Shown here piece by piece: positions 44,673 to 56,440 of a stretch of 64,000 nucleotides of DNA. Under the pieces are notes generated by a model. It was not told the origin of the DNA, made no database searches, and was given only the letters and a program-made list of their open reading frames with translations. The position numbers were made by a program, and so were the translations under genes. Origin of the DNA: Clusia tigrina. Taxonomy: Eukaryota > Arthropoda > Insecta > Diptera > Clusiidae. The stretch lies in contig OV050032.1 of assembly GCA_920105625.2 (NCBI GenBank), positions 21,619,981-21,683,980 on the forward strand. The letters are read 5' to 3'. Numbering within the stretch: the stretch's first letter is position 1; each line of letters opens with the position of its first letter.

Positions 44673-44842
44673 TGTTGGAAAGTATTATTATTATTTTTAT
44701 TATATCTTACATCATAATTAATTATGAGTGCAAGGTGTTGGGGGAATGACTACTAGCTACAGAGGCTTTCGACTCGAAGAGAAAAGGATTTTATAGAAGG
44801 AAGCATTTTGGAGATCGAGCCCGTGGCAGGTGTTGGAAAGTA
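44673..44842 (-). mobile_element. 5'-truncated SINE nested in LINE B, 12-bp TSD
   Basis: The perfect direct repeat TGTTGGAAAGTA at 44673-44684 and 44831-44842 flanks a SINE body (44685-44830) with a TATTATTATT tail, CATAATTAATTATG, TTTCGACTCGAAGAG and GAGATCGAGCCCGTGGCAGG. The tRNA head is missing. It interrupts the LINE coding frame and so inserted later. Confidence 0.92.
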
Positions 44843-45010
44843 CATTTTGTAGGCTGTGCCAAAATCTATCTTGGGTGTTCCATAATCCGTGTCCTTATGA
44901 CAGAGATTTCTGTCTATTTTTTCCAAAATAAAGCAGTGTCCTGAGAAATTACGCAGCTTGCCGCATTTCCTAATTCTAAGTATTAATAGAATGGCTGAAA
45001 TTTGATTTGT

Positions 45011-46826
45011 CATGTTCTTAACTAAAATTTGGAACCAGTTTTATAAGTTCAAGCCCTTTAAAGTGCGGCTAGTGAAACTTTAACTGTCATTTTGGAACCA
45101 ATGCATTTATTTATTTATTTATTATAAGAAGAGCAAAATAAATGAATGTCCTACCTTAAACGGAGCAAGGCTGCCAGTGCCTTCAGCTCAAAAATGCATT
45201 CATATTTTAATATTTATTACTGAAAAGGCTTTGACTGTTTAGAAGTTCAAAGCCATTTGAAGTTTGGTTAGTGAAACCCTAACTACAATTTTCCCACCAA
45301 CATTTTCACACCAAATTTTTTGTATAAAAGGATACTTTCATGTTTTGAGCCACACTTAACGCAAGACGTTTCTTTGCCAAATGTCAAGACAATAGTTTAC
45401 TTTTACGATTAGATGCCAAGAAAAACAAATCACTATTGGCCCATAGAGCATCTGCCAATGATTGTCTCTCTTTGTGTTTAAAGGCTTTTTATGCAAATTA
45501 GAAACTAAGCTCAGATGACTGCAGCAGACAACACCAAAGCAGGGGACCAGCCAAGCAGTCTTGTGACTCCCCAAAATTTCTGTAATATGTTCCGCGTATT
45601 GAGCTGCTTCAGTAGTGGTGAACACTGCACCTCTGGCGGCGTGCGTCTGTGCCAAAATAAGTTAATAATTTAACAATGATTGATTATGATTTTATGTGTA
45701 GCGCGCATATCTCTCTTTCACCGCTTACGTGAACGTCCTGAGGGCGATCAAAAAGTGAAATTCCAAAATGTCAAATGGCAAACGACTTCATGGAAAAAAA
45801 GAGAAAAGAAAACAAACACGTTAGTACGAAAACTGTTCAAATATTTCTGCAACTGTGGTTGACCTTTTGCAATTACAATTTAAGCGGTTTTCCGTTGGCT
45901 TTTTGCCAGTCCGCCACAGTCCGCCAAAGTGCGCATTTATGGCTTCTTTATCGCTGGCGCGGTCAAAAAGGTGCCCAACACTAAACTTAACAGTTTCTCA
46001 AGAAATTAACTCGGAGTTATTTAGTGATTTTTATTCCGTTTTCATTATTACGAGATCTTATTTTTGAGTTTTATTAAATTTGCTTTTTTCGCTTTTCGCC
46101 ATTCGAAATATTTTGAAAAATTAAGCAATCAAAGTTATTGAATTTAATAAATTCGGCTGCTGCGGCACTGATTTGGGTCAAATAGCATGCGAGCGTTGGG
46201 GCGATTGGGCTCCAGTTGGTTCGGTAGTGCGCCAGCTCCGCACGTACTCGATTGTATCGCGGCATCTGGGTAGCTAGGCGCTACTGCCCAGCCGTGTATT
46301 GTGCTCGTGTTTATTATTATTTTATTTGGATGCGGGCGTTGCACATTTCCCTCCAACGTTGCAAATTGTGCTCAATGTGATTACACCATGGCCAATCGTA
46401 AATAGCGCAAACTACAACTAAAACAACAACAACAAAGCACTCCATAATTTGGGAATACCTGCACTGCACTGCATGGGATCTGTGGAGTATTTGAGTGGCA
46501 TTGCAGCCGGCACACTGCAGTTTAATAATAAATATTTAATAAATTTGTGTACGCCTCAACCGGAATGCATAAATTGTTCCAGCGCATTATGCGCCATTAA
46601 TTGGGTTATTAATGCTTTTTTGTGCCAGTGATTCTGTGGCTGTTGGTAATTGGTGCTGATAGTGTTATAGGTGGTGAAGCGGGCATGCGGGATTGCCCTG
46701 AAAAGCTGCACTTGCCGGTAGAATGAATTTATGTGGCAGTTGGCATATACTTGTAATTAGCATTGCACCGCGAAATGCATTGCTGGGTTTACCCCAATGG
46801 ATCGCCCTTTAAAATAAGTGATACTT
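45011..46826. other. Non-coding, no feature seen
   Basis: No supported exon. A TTTATTTATTTATTAT tract lies near 45108-45125. Frames up to 99 codons are not recognisable. Confidence 0.5.
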
Positions 46827-47004
46827 ATTTTATTTATTATTATATCTTACACCATAATTAATTACGACTGCAAGGGGTTGAGGAATGAGTACTAGTTACT
46901 GAGGTTTACGACTCGGAGAGAGAAATAGTTTTTTTTTTAGAAAGAGCCATTTTTGAGACCAAGCCCGGGGCTTGCATGCCTACCACTAGACCACAGATGG
47001 CGGC
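46827..47004 (-). mobile_element. SINE copy with internal deletion of the B box
   Basis: Minus orientation: tail TTATTATTATATC, ACCATAATTAATTACG, a body with a poly-A-like TTTTTTTTT run (46930-46939), GAGACCAAGCCCGGGG joined directly to TTGCATGCCTACCACTAG and GGCGGC. The B-box half of the tRNA-like head is missing while the A-box half is kept. Confidence 0.85.
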
Positions 47005-47517
47005 TATATAAGTTATATTACTTATGCTAAAGGGCGATGGAATAGTGGCTGTGCCCCTTAACTTAAGGATCTCTGAAATTGCCCCACTTCCCTCAACCAG
47101 TTTGGTGTGGGAAATCAGTGTTCATACATTCACAGCAGAAGAGGAACGGATACTACAAGGCAGCTGCAATAGCCAGCAAAGTACCTGGTCATCCGATTGT
47201 CAGCAAAGTACCTGGATTCCTATCCATCTATTAGTGGCAATACGACCTTTATTAGAAGTCTGAAATGAGTGACAGTTTACCAACGATTTTTGAGCCATTT
47301 CTTTTAAAGACTTTAAGTCTTTATAATGTATTATGATGTTTCTTAAAATTCTTTAAAATACTAGAAGATATCTTTTTTTTAAACGATTCTAGATAAAATT
47401 TCCTTGGAATACATGTGGGGGTCGGGTATACTTCCCATGGACCATCAAGGAGTAATTTCAGTTTGAAAATGAAAAAGGGACCCCAGGGACCTTCTCAACC
47501 GTTGGAGGGTTAAGTCA

Positions 47518-47685
47518 GCCGGTCTCCATGGTCTAGTGGTTCGCGTGCTCGACTAACACTCGGGGGTCGTGGTTTCGAATCCTGCCCTGGGTATGATCCC
47601 AAAAATGCTTCTATCTAAATCTTTTTCTCTTGGAGCCGAAAGCCTTAGTTGCTAGTCTAGTACTTCTTCCCCAACCCCTTTGGTT
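47518..47685 (+). mobile_element. SINE copy, plus strand, valine-tRNA-like head
   Basis: The head starts GCCGGTCTCCATGGTCTAG. A-box ATGGTCTAGTGG is at 47529-47540 and B-box GGTTTCGAATCC at 47571-47582. The anticodon arm CTCGA-CTAACAC-TCGGG can pair fully and would place AAC (valine) in the loop. The body contains ATGCTTCTATCTAAATC and TTCCCCAACCCC. The acceptor stem does not pair, so it is a SINE, not a tRNA gene. Its 3' end abuts LINE C. Confidence 0.85.
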
Positions 47686-48035
47686 AGGTTTAGCTTAGGT
47701 TTTCGTGGCAGTCAGTCTACAGACCAACTCACTCAGACTGCTATGGAACCATTGCGATACCACCGCGTAACACTGCTCCTCTACTTTTTACTCGTCAACC
47801 ATTTCGAAGCCCTAATAGAGCGCAAGATTTGTTTGACCTTCGCGCCGGATACTTGCGTAAGAGAGCTGAAAGCGTATTTTCCACATAGAGCCCGCTCTGA
47901 TTCTAGCTAGAGCCGGGCATCTACAGAAGAGATGTTCTACAGTCTCCTCCTCCTCTTCATCTCCACAGCTTCTGCAGTATTCATGTGAGAATACTCCTAA
48001 CATGAGAGCATGCCTGCCGAATAGCCAATGACCTT
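47686..48035 (-). pseudogene. Jockey-type LINE fragment C (zinc-knuckle end)
   Basis: The minus frame 48003-47812 reads MLGVFSHEYCRSCGDEEEE, then TVEHLFCRCPALARIRAG, a zf-RVT block just upstream of the 3' end. The 3' end on the minus strand, AAACCTAAGCTAAACCTAACC, adjoins the SINE at 47685. Only the last ~350 bp remain. An AATAATAATAATAAT stretch directly beyond (48038-48053) may be the displaced SINE tail. Confidence 0.82.
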
Positions 48036-48059
48036 AAAAATAATAATAATAATCTTCTT

Positions 48060-50983
48060 AAGGCAGTTGAGTTATTTTATATAGTGTTGTAGCCTTTATA
48101 TCATTAGTGTATAGCTTGAATGTTTCTATAAAGTTTTATTTCCAGAATTAAAGAAATTGCTTTGTAAAATATTCTTATAAAGCTTGTACATAGCTCTAAA
48201 CAAAATGTTACAAAGGCTTGGTGTGCTTCTGTGTTTCTCTTATTTTTCACCTTTACTTGTCTCTTCTCTTTGCTCTTTTCAATTGCTTCTTTTCCATTGT
48301 ATTTTGGTTAGTTTAAAATTTACGATTTACACTTTTTTTGTTGGTTTTGAACTGAGGTTCCATTAATGACCCATCGAACCTTACCGATTTCCTTTGCTTT
48401 TTTCTACGTCTTCAGACAATGAGTCTACTTTATAAGGTAAGTAGAAGTGATCGCCCGTTTGCCAAAGCACACTTTGGCCAATATGGCCCATTGTGACCCA
48501 TTTTACAAGACTCCAAAGAAAATTGTGATGCGGAAAACACTCATGAAAACTTTGCCTTGGAATCGAAACTGATCCGTTATTGTAATTTTAAAATAATGTT
48601 ATAGTTATAGGTTGGTCATAGTTAGGGGGTTAATCTGCCAACTAAACTTTGCACAGTTGAGTTCGAAGTATCATAAGAAGACTATGTAAAAGCTTACTAG
48701 TTCAGGTACAGTTTATAAAGTTACAAGCTTTAAAATTGTTGTTTTATTTACAAAACTGTTTATAGTGTTCCTTCACGATATTCGGTATTTTATAATATTA
48801 GTCGGCAATACGCGTAACTCTATAATGCTGGACAGTCTTAACATTATTTATTTATAAGATTTATAATTATAAAGATTGTTGGGTGTTGCTTTCATGCGTT
48901 TATGTAGAACCTAACTATGTTCACTGTCTGTAATTTCCTTATTGTGAAGAAGTATGCCACTGAGCTTCATCTCCTCCTCTATATATAGAAGTAGGCACCT
49001 ACAATTGGGTTGTTGTTTCCAGAGCAATTTATTTGACTATTATCAATTTAAAAGGGTGAAACCATTAATTCAAGTTGAAAGTGTTTGCCATGAGTGGTAC
49101 ACTCTGCCACATTCGACTGAACTGCGATATCACAATGGACCGATCTGGTCTGAATCTGATAAAGTGGATCGATTTAAAGCAGTTGCCACCCGAAGTCAAT
49201 GGAAATTGGTGTGCTTTGCTTTGACTTTCTTGCTGAGCAGTGCTTTGATGTTCTTTACTTTGTAATTACACTGCACATGTCAAGTGTCATAGTGTTGCAG
49301 TGCAGCGGATGGGTGTGTCTTTTGTATTGGTATGGTTTGGATGTGTAGTTTGCGTAGGTAGACTTTGTGCTACACTACGTTTGTGCGCAATCGTGCACAT
49401 GCACTACAACTTGCATTGCTGATGTCAAATGATTGGATTTTTTTTTCTTTTATGGCTTAAATAGAACACTCTCTGCATTCTGCTTCTTTGCATACTCAGC
49501 GCTTTTACTCCAAACGTCTCCTTTCAACAGAAGTTTCTTTCTTAAAGTGGCAACGAACAGCACCAGTTGCGCGGGAATTCCACAAGGACTGCTGTCACGT
49601 TTTTGTGCCACTAACTATGCCGTCGCTTCCATGGTCAGTTGGGGACACAAATGTTTGTGTAGTCACCTGCACCAGCCACAGCTGACTCCGGGCAATGTCG
49701 CTTGGCGGATGTGTCCGCATATCACATCCGGCTGCGCATGCTCACTACGATGCGTCGAACTTCTCTTGACTTATTTAATTAGTTTTCGCTGTCATTGTGG
49801 TTTCTGCGCTGCGAAGTTCGAGTACTCATCGCCGTAATTTATGAGAGCTGGCAACCTTCAGAAAGCACTTTCCAGCATGGGCTTCAGTGCCACAACCGCT
49901 CATGGCAACAACTTGTGTGCTGCTTTTGTTGTAGTAGTTTTTGTAGTTGCGGCGGTTGTTACTGTAGTAAAATAATTAGCTTTTATTGCATTTGAGCCAG
50001 AAATAAACACACAAACACACTCACTCACTCAAACAATCAAACACTCACACACACACACTGTATAAATTTGCATATTAATGTGGCATCTGCTATCAAATAT
50101 ATTACAATAATAGTTGAAATTTATGACAGAATAACTAAAGTAGCAACGACAGAAAAGCCGTAAATATAGCAACATAAGAAGAACACAACAACAACAGCAA
50201 CAACAACAACACGGCCAGCAAATCACTGATTAAGTGAATATTGAAAATAATCACACTTCTCAAATAAGTTCAAGGTTCGACAAATTGCCACTCTCTGTCT
50301 GTATCTCTTCATGGGAGTGGGTGTGCTTTTCGGTTTTACTGTTTTCCTGCTAGCTGCCATATCAATTAAGTGCAACCTTGATGCTTGCCGCTTGTGGCAT
50401 ACTTCATGCTTGGTGCCTCAAGCGTTAGCTTTGGTCTCAGCACGAGCGTCAGCCTCGACTTCAAGTGTCAGAACAATGAACGCTTGAGGCTTCAACAGTG
50501 TACAATTTGACAAGTGAAAATTTGACAAGCGAACATTTTTAGCATGTGGCATGTTAATCAGTTGCCCCTCTGCTAAGCACAGCTGGCTACGAGTATGCTA
50601 AAAGCAAACAAAACAGAATCAGTAACAAAAAATGCGGACAAAACCAGACCATGTTTGCGCAGGAGTAGAAATGCGGTCGAAAAAGCAGGTCTGAGGTCTT
50701 TCGAAAGGCTGCCAATATGGCTTTTATGCACAAGCACAGCAAAATTGGTAACACTGAAGAAGCCTGTTAATGAGCCTCTCAAAAAGAAGAGGGGTCGAAT
50801 TATGACACTCAAGAGTGCAAAACTGGATCCAGGTGCTAACATGATCAGGCCAGTAATGATTCTACCCCAGTTCTCTTTGAGCGGGGCTTTCATGAGCTTC
50901 TAAAGTGATAAAACATTTTGCTGTGCTTATTTGCGCGAATCACTTATTCCAGCACATTAAGAGACGAGCTGTTCGATCTCGAG
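48060..50983. other. Non-coding, no feature seen
   Basis: No supported exon or transposon. The 134-codon plus frame at 49433-49837 is Cys-rich but has no domain or splice context. Frames of about 100 codons on opposite strands at 50573-50903 overlap and neither is recognised. Confidence 0.45.
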
Positions 50984-51021
50984 ACACTCATGGTATCAAA
51001 TCATTTTGATACCATGAGTGT
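50984..51021. repeat. Perfect 17-bp stem, 4-nt loop palindrome
   Basis: ACACTCATGGTATCAAA (50984-51000), loop TCAT, then the exact complement (51005-51021). There is no downstream T-run on either strand. Its function is unknown. Confidence 0.9.
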
Positions 51022-52669
51022 TTTTGAGTGAATTTGTTGTTGCAAAACACTCTTTTCAAACATCGCGCCGGTAGTTCTCTTCTGTTTGGCAGATGTAAAG
51101 TGTATATCGACAAAATTATGTCCCGATTTGAGGATAGTACATCAATGAATGAACGGACTCTTGTAGATCTGTGTTTTAAACATTGTGATGATGATGAAGA
51201 TGTGAAACTGAAATACATAACTAATTTTTTTTAAAATAAATTTTAATCGAACAAATATATCCTTGGTTGTCAACTGATTATAATTTAGCTGAGCTGAAGA
51301 CCCTGGCCGGTAGTGCTCTCCCCACATTGTAAAATAATGATAAAATTATTGCTTTTCTAGTAATAATAATAATAATAATAATAGCCCGAAAATGCCCTCA
51401 TGATCCTTGGTGAAAATGGACTCTGTCTCGCGTGGTTACGAAAATGGCTTGGAATGATAATATAATTTAGCCTCAAAAGCGTTCACAGTGAATTGTACGT
51501 GGTGGATCTGATTTTGACAATAGTGCAAGGTCGTATCCAGTAATATGAGCAGCATTAAACTAAGTGGACATAACACTGTGTTTCAGGCTTAGAGTGATGG
51601 CAATTGAAAAAGTAAACAATTCAACAAGTAAACAAAAGGGCACCATGATCTGCAGCCACTGCACACGTAGTCGGCATTTAAGGCTGTAAAACTAAACTTG
51701 CAGGGGAGAGGAATGGTTGTCACCTACTGAGAGGCTTTAATAATTATCCCATTTCCTATGGGATCCAGGACACTAAAGATAAACGCATTAAAGAAGCTTT
51801 ACATGAGTACTCGTACGTTATATGATGACAGCAAAGAGAGATCGTCAGATTCACCAAATTGGAAAATGTTATTAAAGTATGAACTGAACTGAACCATTCT
51901 CTAGTTTAAATTCAAACTAGACGCAGATTTCAGGATTGATGATTAACTATTCCGGACACCACGGCCGGAGACCCAATCCATTTCAGATCTGCTGCAGATA
52001 TTGCTGTCGTTATGTACTGGTTTACTCTGAGGATTTTCGAATTTTCTGCCACTCACTTAGTGAGAATTTGCTTAATATGCGTACTAATTGCTTTTAAAGT
52101 GTTCAGCCTTGGTTAAACAACACTCGTACAAGCAGCCACTTTGCTACTTGTTTGTGCCTCTCCACGCATTGTGTGCAAATTTGCGTTTTCTGCTTGTTGG
52201 AGTACTTTTTTAAAAAAAATTATGTATTTCTTTTAAATTAGCCGCAAGTAGAACTACTCGCACAGTTACGAGTACGATTGTGTGTGTGCCTTTTGTTGGC
52301 TGGGGACATCATTTGGGATGCCTTTAATGAACTCTTGTCCAAGCCGGCAAGCAAATGCGAGAACCATAAAATCGGTTCATCTTGAGCTAAACTTAACTTT
52401 TGAAGTGGGAATAAGGGTGGAGAAGGGTGGAGAAGGGTGGAGAAGGGGGACAGTGAAAGAGCGGGATGAGTTCACAAACATATGCTCTTCTGTGTGGTCA
52501 TAGCACCTACGAGGGAGGCCCTTATTACACTATCAACGCTTCAACAGAGGCGGCTAATAAATTCTCCCTAGTTTTGTGTCCGCTGTTTACAATTCTATCA
52601 CGTCACATTTTTAGCGCTAACGGCAGCGAATCTTCTTTACATCTTTATACTTCATCACAATACACCTTT
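51022..52669. other. Non-coding with small simple repeats
   Basis: (TAA)n lies at about 51359-51381, and a 10-bp minisatellite GGGTGGAGAA, three copies, at about 52414-52449. No supported exon. Confidence 0.55.
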
Positions 52670-52712
52670 CAGGTCGCGATGTATAACACCCTTCAATAAA
52701 TCTAATCTAAAT
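52670..52712 (+). mobile_element. 3' tail of family-A LINE, plus strand
   Basis: CAGGTCGCGATGTATAAC and CCTTCAATAAATC then TAATCTAAATC match, in plus orientation, the 3' UTR end of LINE A2 (33112-33160). Sequence upstream may be more of the same UTR but is not certain. Confidence 0.75.
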
Positions 52713-52868
52713 CCTTACCCTCGAGGAATGTTCGAACTCATTTCAGGACATGGTCTTTCTAAATGTTTTTTTCTTCGAAGCGAAGGCACGCTATTACTCA
52801 ATTTCCTCACACCTTTGCAGACATACTTAATTATGGTGGAAGATATAATAAAAATAAATATAAGGTGG
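52713..52868 (+). mobile_element. 5'-truncated SINE between two LINE tails
   Basis: Starts at the B-box region (ATGTTCGAACTCA), then GACATGGTCTTTCTAAATG, TTCTTCGAAGCGAAGGC, CTATTACTCA, ACTTAATTATGGTG and an AATAAAAATAAATAT tail. Same family as the other SINEs, diverged and lacking the A-box half. Confidence 0.78.
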
Positions 52869-52874
52869 GCATTT

Positions 52875-52945
52875 TATTATATTAATAAAGGGTGTGATAC
52901 ACCGCGACCTGAAAGATTTATTGTAATGCCCCTATTAAAGTAGGA
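52875..52945 (-). mobile_element. 3' tail of family-A LINE, minus strand
   Basis: TTAATAAAGGGTGTGATAC and ACCGCGACCTGAAAGATT, then TTGTAATGCCCCTATT, match LINE A2 at 33140-33185 in the same orientation. With the plus-strand tail at 52670 it forms a tail-to-tail inverted pair. Confidence 0.78.
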
Positions 52946-55504
52946 GTTAGCGTGTACATATTTATTGCTTAGCCAATTTGTTGTAACACTTGGAAGGAGG
53001 GGTGGCAGATATGTCTGATGATCAGTGCCATATTTTGGGTACACCAGCCTGCAAACTTAACACAGAGTTTTCGTTGGCTCAATCTTCAAAATATTTGATG
53101 CGATTTCCATTTGGAGCCAGCTTTGCTACTAAAGTCCACGGTTCAGTTATTGCGGCATTTGAAATCTCCTCTTCAGTTTTATGCTCAATTCCAAGCATTT
53201 GTGATTGGCAATCAATTATCACACAGCACATCTAAGCAATGAAAACCATTCCGAATGTAAAGTAACCGGGGTAATGGGTGTGAAGAAACGTGCATGTGTC
53301 AAGTTGCAGCCACAGAAAATCACTTACCACATTCAGCACATGCCAAATTTGCGGCGCATGGCACTGGGTTAACAGTGTAGCAATAAAAAACACGAACAAA
53401 AATGATAAAAAAATTAATAATAAAATTGCCATTGGTGTTGCATAAAAAACAGCAGCTTAGTGCGCATGCGCAACCGCAGTTGAGAGTACAAAACGTTAAC
53501 AATTTTACATACAATTTTTATACGAGTTTATTAAAAGAAAAGTTAAACAAAATGAAGTTCAATTAAACATAGAAATAGCGAGAAACAAAGTTGAATGAGG
53601 AGAGTTTGGAAAATTTCGCACTAATATTTAACATTTCTTAGCTCAGAGTCAGAGTCAGTTCGGCGACTAACGATCTACAAATTTGTGAAAACTGGGCTCG
53701 AAACTTCCTGGGAAGAGTGGCACAAAACTGGGAGAAATACAGATAGCATGTAAATAAATATTAAATAATTCCCATTGACAACAATGAATTGAAAAAATTT
53801 CAAGTAATTTCTGTTCCAATTTAATTAAAATTTAAATATTAAACAACTGATAAGCCAGGAACACGGTACGATTGATCCACCAATTCATATACTTCGTGCG
53901 TCTACTCGTGCAGTGCATAACGTCAACACTATTACAAGGTCACTTCAGTACACAGGGGAGGAGTTACAGTGTTCATGTATTGACGCGCCCTATAACACTG
54001 CCCTATAACACTGTTACACCAGTGTATAGTAGCATAGTCACTGCAGTGGCGCATAAAGAATCAGTTAAATGTGAAAAAATATTAAAGTATGCATGAATAT
54101 GGAATGTTGCCGCCATGGCAGTGAATCAGTTTTTTATATATAAAAAATACATTTTCTTTACACATACAGTACTTTTGCTGTAGGCGGTGGTACAGTGCGC
54201 TCCCACCAAGCACGGCAGCTGGACTCACTCAGTACTACTGCCATCGCCGCACTGTGACGCAGCTGGAAGGTCGCTTTCAGGGTAGCCAGCAGCACTACAC
54301 TACCTTAGAATGTTTTTATAGAACTGCGTTTGTTGCTCATCATAATAATCATAAACTAGTATTGTATTTTATTTGCAATGACGTCACAGGTTAGCAAAGA
54401 AAAAAACCGACACAATAAAAGCGCCACAAAAATTATTGTTGATTTATGAACATTTGGGCATTGCTCTAATGATGCACGTATTCTGTAAGCCAAAACGAGA
54501 GAAAATCGTGTTTAATTGCTGATGTGTTGTTCTTTTAATTGACAGCTGTATCAGCAACAGCGCTTTAATTGTCACACTTGACACTGATTTCGTTATTACT
54601 GGTAGTCAGAAATGCCACAGCTAATGGAGTTAATGAATGCATCGCAATATGCGCTGCGCATTAATTGCATTAAACAAAAATTGATTCAAGACTTGGCTGT
54701 GACTTTGGTCAGGTCGGCAAAAAAAAAAACAACAACCAAAAAAAATTAAAATGACAACTCGCAAAGATATGGTGTCAAGTTCAGCGCTTGTACGATTAGC
54801 AAATGACAATTTCCCGCGCATGCATGCGGCTAATACGGCAATTTTAATTGGCAAATTTTGCTGGAAAATCGAATGAGCCTTTTTTTATTTATTTTAAATA
54901 TGGTTAAAGTCATTCCGAGAAACGTATCTCATCTAACACTCAGTATATTTGGGCACTAATTAATCAAAAAGCACCTGCCATTTCGAATTCAGAAGAGATT
55001 CCAAGTAAACTTTCCCCAGCAGCGGTGTCATTCATAAGAGTTAAAGCAGGTCATAAACATCACATATAGAGTTATAAATAACTATTCACAAATTGGAACC
55101 AAATTGAGTTGATTCTGGAGTATGTAGGAATGAGCGAGAAAACAGTGACGTAGAATTTCAAGCAATAACTCAGAGCGACAGTGAAGTATGAAATACTGTG
55201 CGACAAGTTGGATTAATTGAATTTATTGAAATAAACCATTTTAAGACTGAATTGTTCAACACGCGTTTTGCATTGCTTGACACAATCCGGTGACGAAACT
55301 ATTTACAAATAATAAACTTTGTAATGGGAAGGATTACTGAAAGTAAGCTTCGATTCAGAGACAAAATTCGAGTATTGAATTTCTACCAGGGACATGACAA
55401 ACCTTGCCACCTTTTTCAAACGTTATTTTGTGAACAATTACCGATATTTGGCATATTTCTACTTTTGCCACACCATTCACATACGCAGTTAAATACCGTT
55501 TAAA
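52946..55504. other. Non-coding, no feature seen
   Basis: No supported exon or transposon. Frames up to 81 codons lack domains. Confidence 0.5.
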
Positions 55505-56440
55505 GAGTAGGTAGGCAGGTAGGTAGGTAAGGCGGCCGCCTGGAGGGTGCAATTAGGTCAACATTGACCTTTTGTGATACCGCATGAGACATTAGGCCCA
55601 ATCCCTTTCAAATGTCCAGCCATTTGGAGCTTTTAATGAAGCAGTTGATGGGGCTAATCTTTTTATTTGAGATATCTTCCAAAGAGTCCAGAAAGTAGTC
55701 GACTTTCCTAGGCAACGCTTCTGGACAACGCTGGACACGTGCATAACAGGTGTGCAATGGACTCTTCCTCCTCCTCGTCCATGCAACTCCTGCAGAAGGC
55801 GTTAGAGGCAATCCCCAGTCTACACCCGTGAGTGCCTAGAGTCCAGTGTCCCGTTAGGATGCTAATCACGGAACCTATAATTTGTCTATTTAGAGCCACT
55901 AGGTTCTTAGAACGCTTGACATTTATCTCTGGCCAGGTTTATCTAGCTATTTTGCATCCTGTATCTTCAGACCAGCGCCTGCCCGCTGTGCTTAAGGATA
56001 TTGTATTTACTAAGAGCTTATATGTGGCAATAGGAATACCGAAGTTCGACCTATCTGGTTCAATCGGTATGGTAGTACCCTTACGGGCAAGTTCATCCGC
56101 CTTACAGTTCCCCGGAATATCTCTGTGACCGGGAACCCACGACAGATGCAGACGGGTCTGTTTAGCTATCTCGTCTAAAGATTTGCGGCAGCTCTTGACG
56201 GCTTTTGAGGTGATAATAGCCGAATCCAGCGAGCGCAAAGTTGCTTGGCTGTCGGATAGAATGCAACTATCAGCTCCAGATACTTTATTCTTCCTTAGGC
56301 AAGACAGTGCTGTCTCTATAGCCGCGACCCCTGCCTGAAAAACACTGTAGTGGTCGGGCATCTTATATATATTTATTCCTATTAGTCCATTAAGGAGCAA
56401 AGGGCCGGGCATCCTAAAGGACATGTTTAAAGAGTAAGCA
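55505..56440 (-). pseudogene. Jockey-clade LINE fragment D (RNase H to 3' tail)
   Basis: The minus frame 56424-55939 (161 codons) carries RNase H motifs: YSVFQAGVAAIETALSCL, SCILSDSQATLRSLDS and LHLSWVPGHRDIPGNCKADE, where the catalytic Glu of the usual FQAE-type motif appears replaced by Gly (QAGVAAIE). After a frame change, 55899-55708 gives SILTGHWTLGTHGCRLGI and CRSCMDEEEEESIAHLL, a zf-RVT block. The 3' end on the minus strand is a CCTACCTACC-type tail near 55505-55530. It is inactive and severely 5'-truncated. Confidence 0.88.

Larger units (their letters stand above)
43405..45010 (-). pseudogene. Jockey-clade LINE fragment B with nested SINE and tandem coding repeat
   Basis: Reading the minus strand: a linker upstream of RNase H (KIDFGTAYKMYF near 44850), a SINE insertion, then RNase H from 44684 (AISTDGS, FQAELYAIRKAAQML, IIICVDSQAAVKALNV; after a frameshift IELSWVPGHRGIPGNGKAD). 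Next come three 108-bp in-frame repeats, a zinc-knuckle remnant (CKSCGDEG near 43790) and a 3' tail ending CTAACCCACC at about 43405. Frameshifts break the protein. A 23-bp word, ACCTGGCTCGTCTTCT plus CTGAAGA, also recurs at 43616 and 43715. Confidence 0.87.

Noticed and set aside
47518..47595. Functional tRNA-Val gene
   Set aside because: The anticodon arm pairs, but acceptor and T stems do not, and the sequence continues into a SINE body shared with other loci.
49433..49837. 134-codon Cys-rich plus frame
   Set aside because: No recognisable Cys spacing pattern, signal peptide or splice sites.
50573..50903. Overlapping ~100-codon frames on both strands
   Set aside because: Neither is recognised; mutual antisense openness suggests chance. 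Left as unresolved rather than called.
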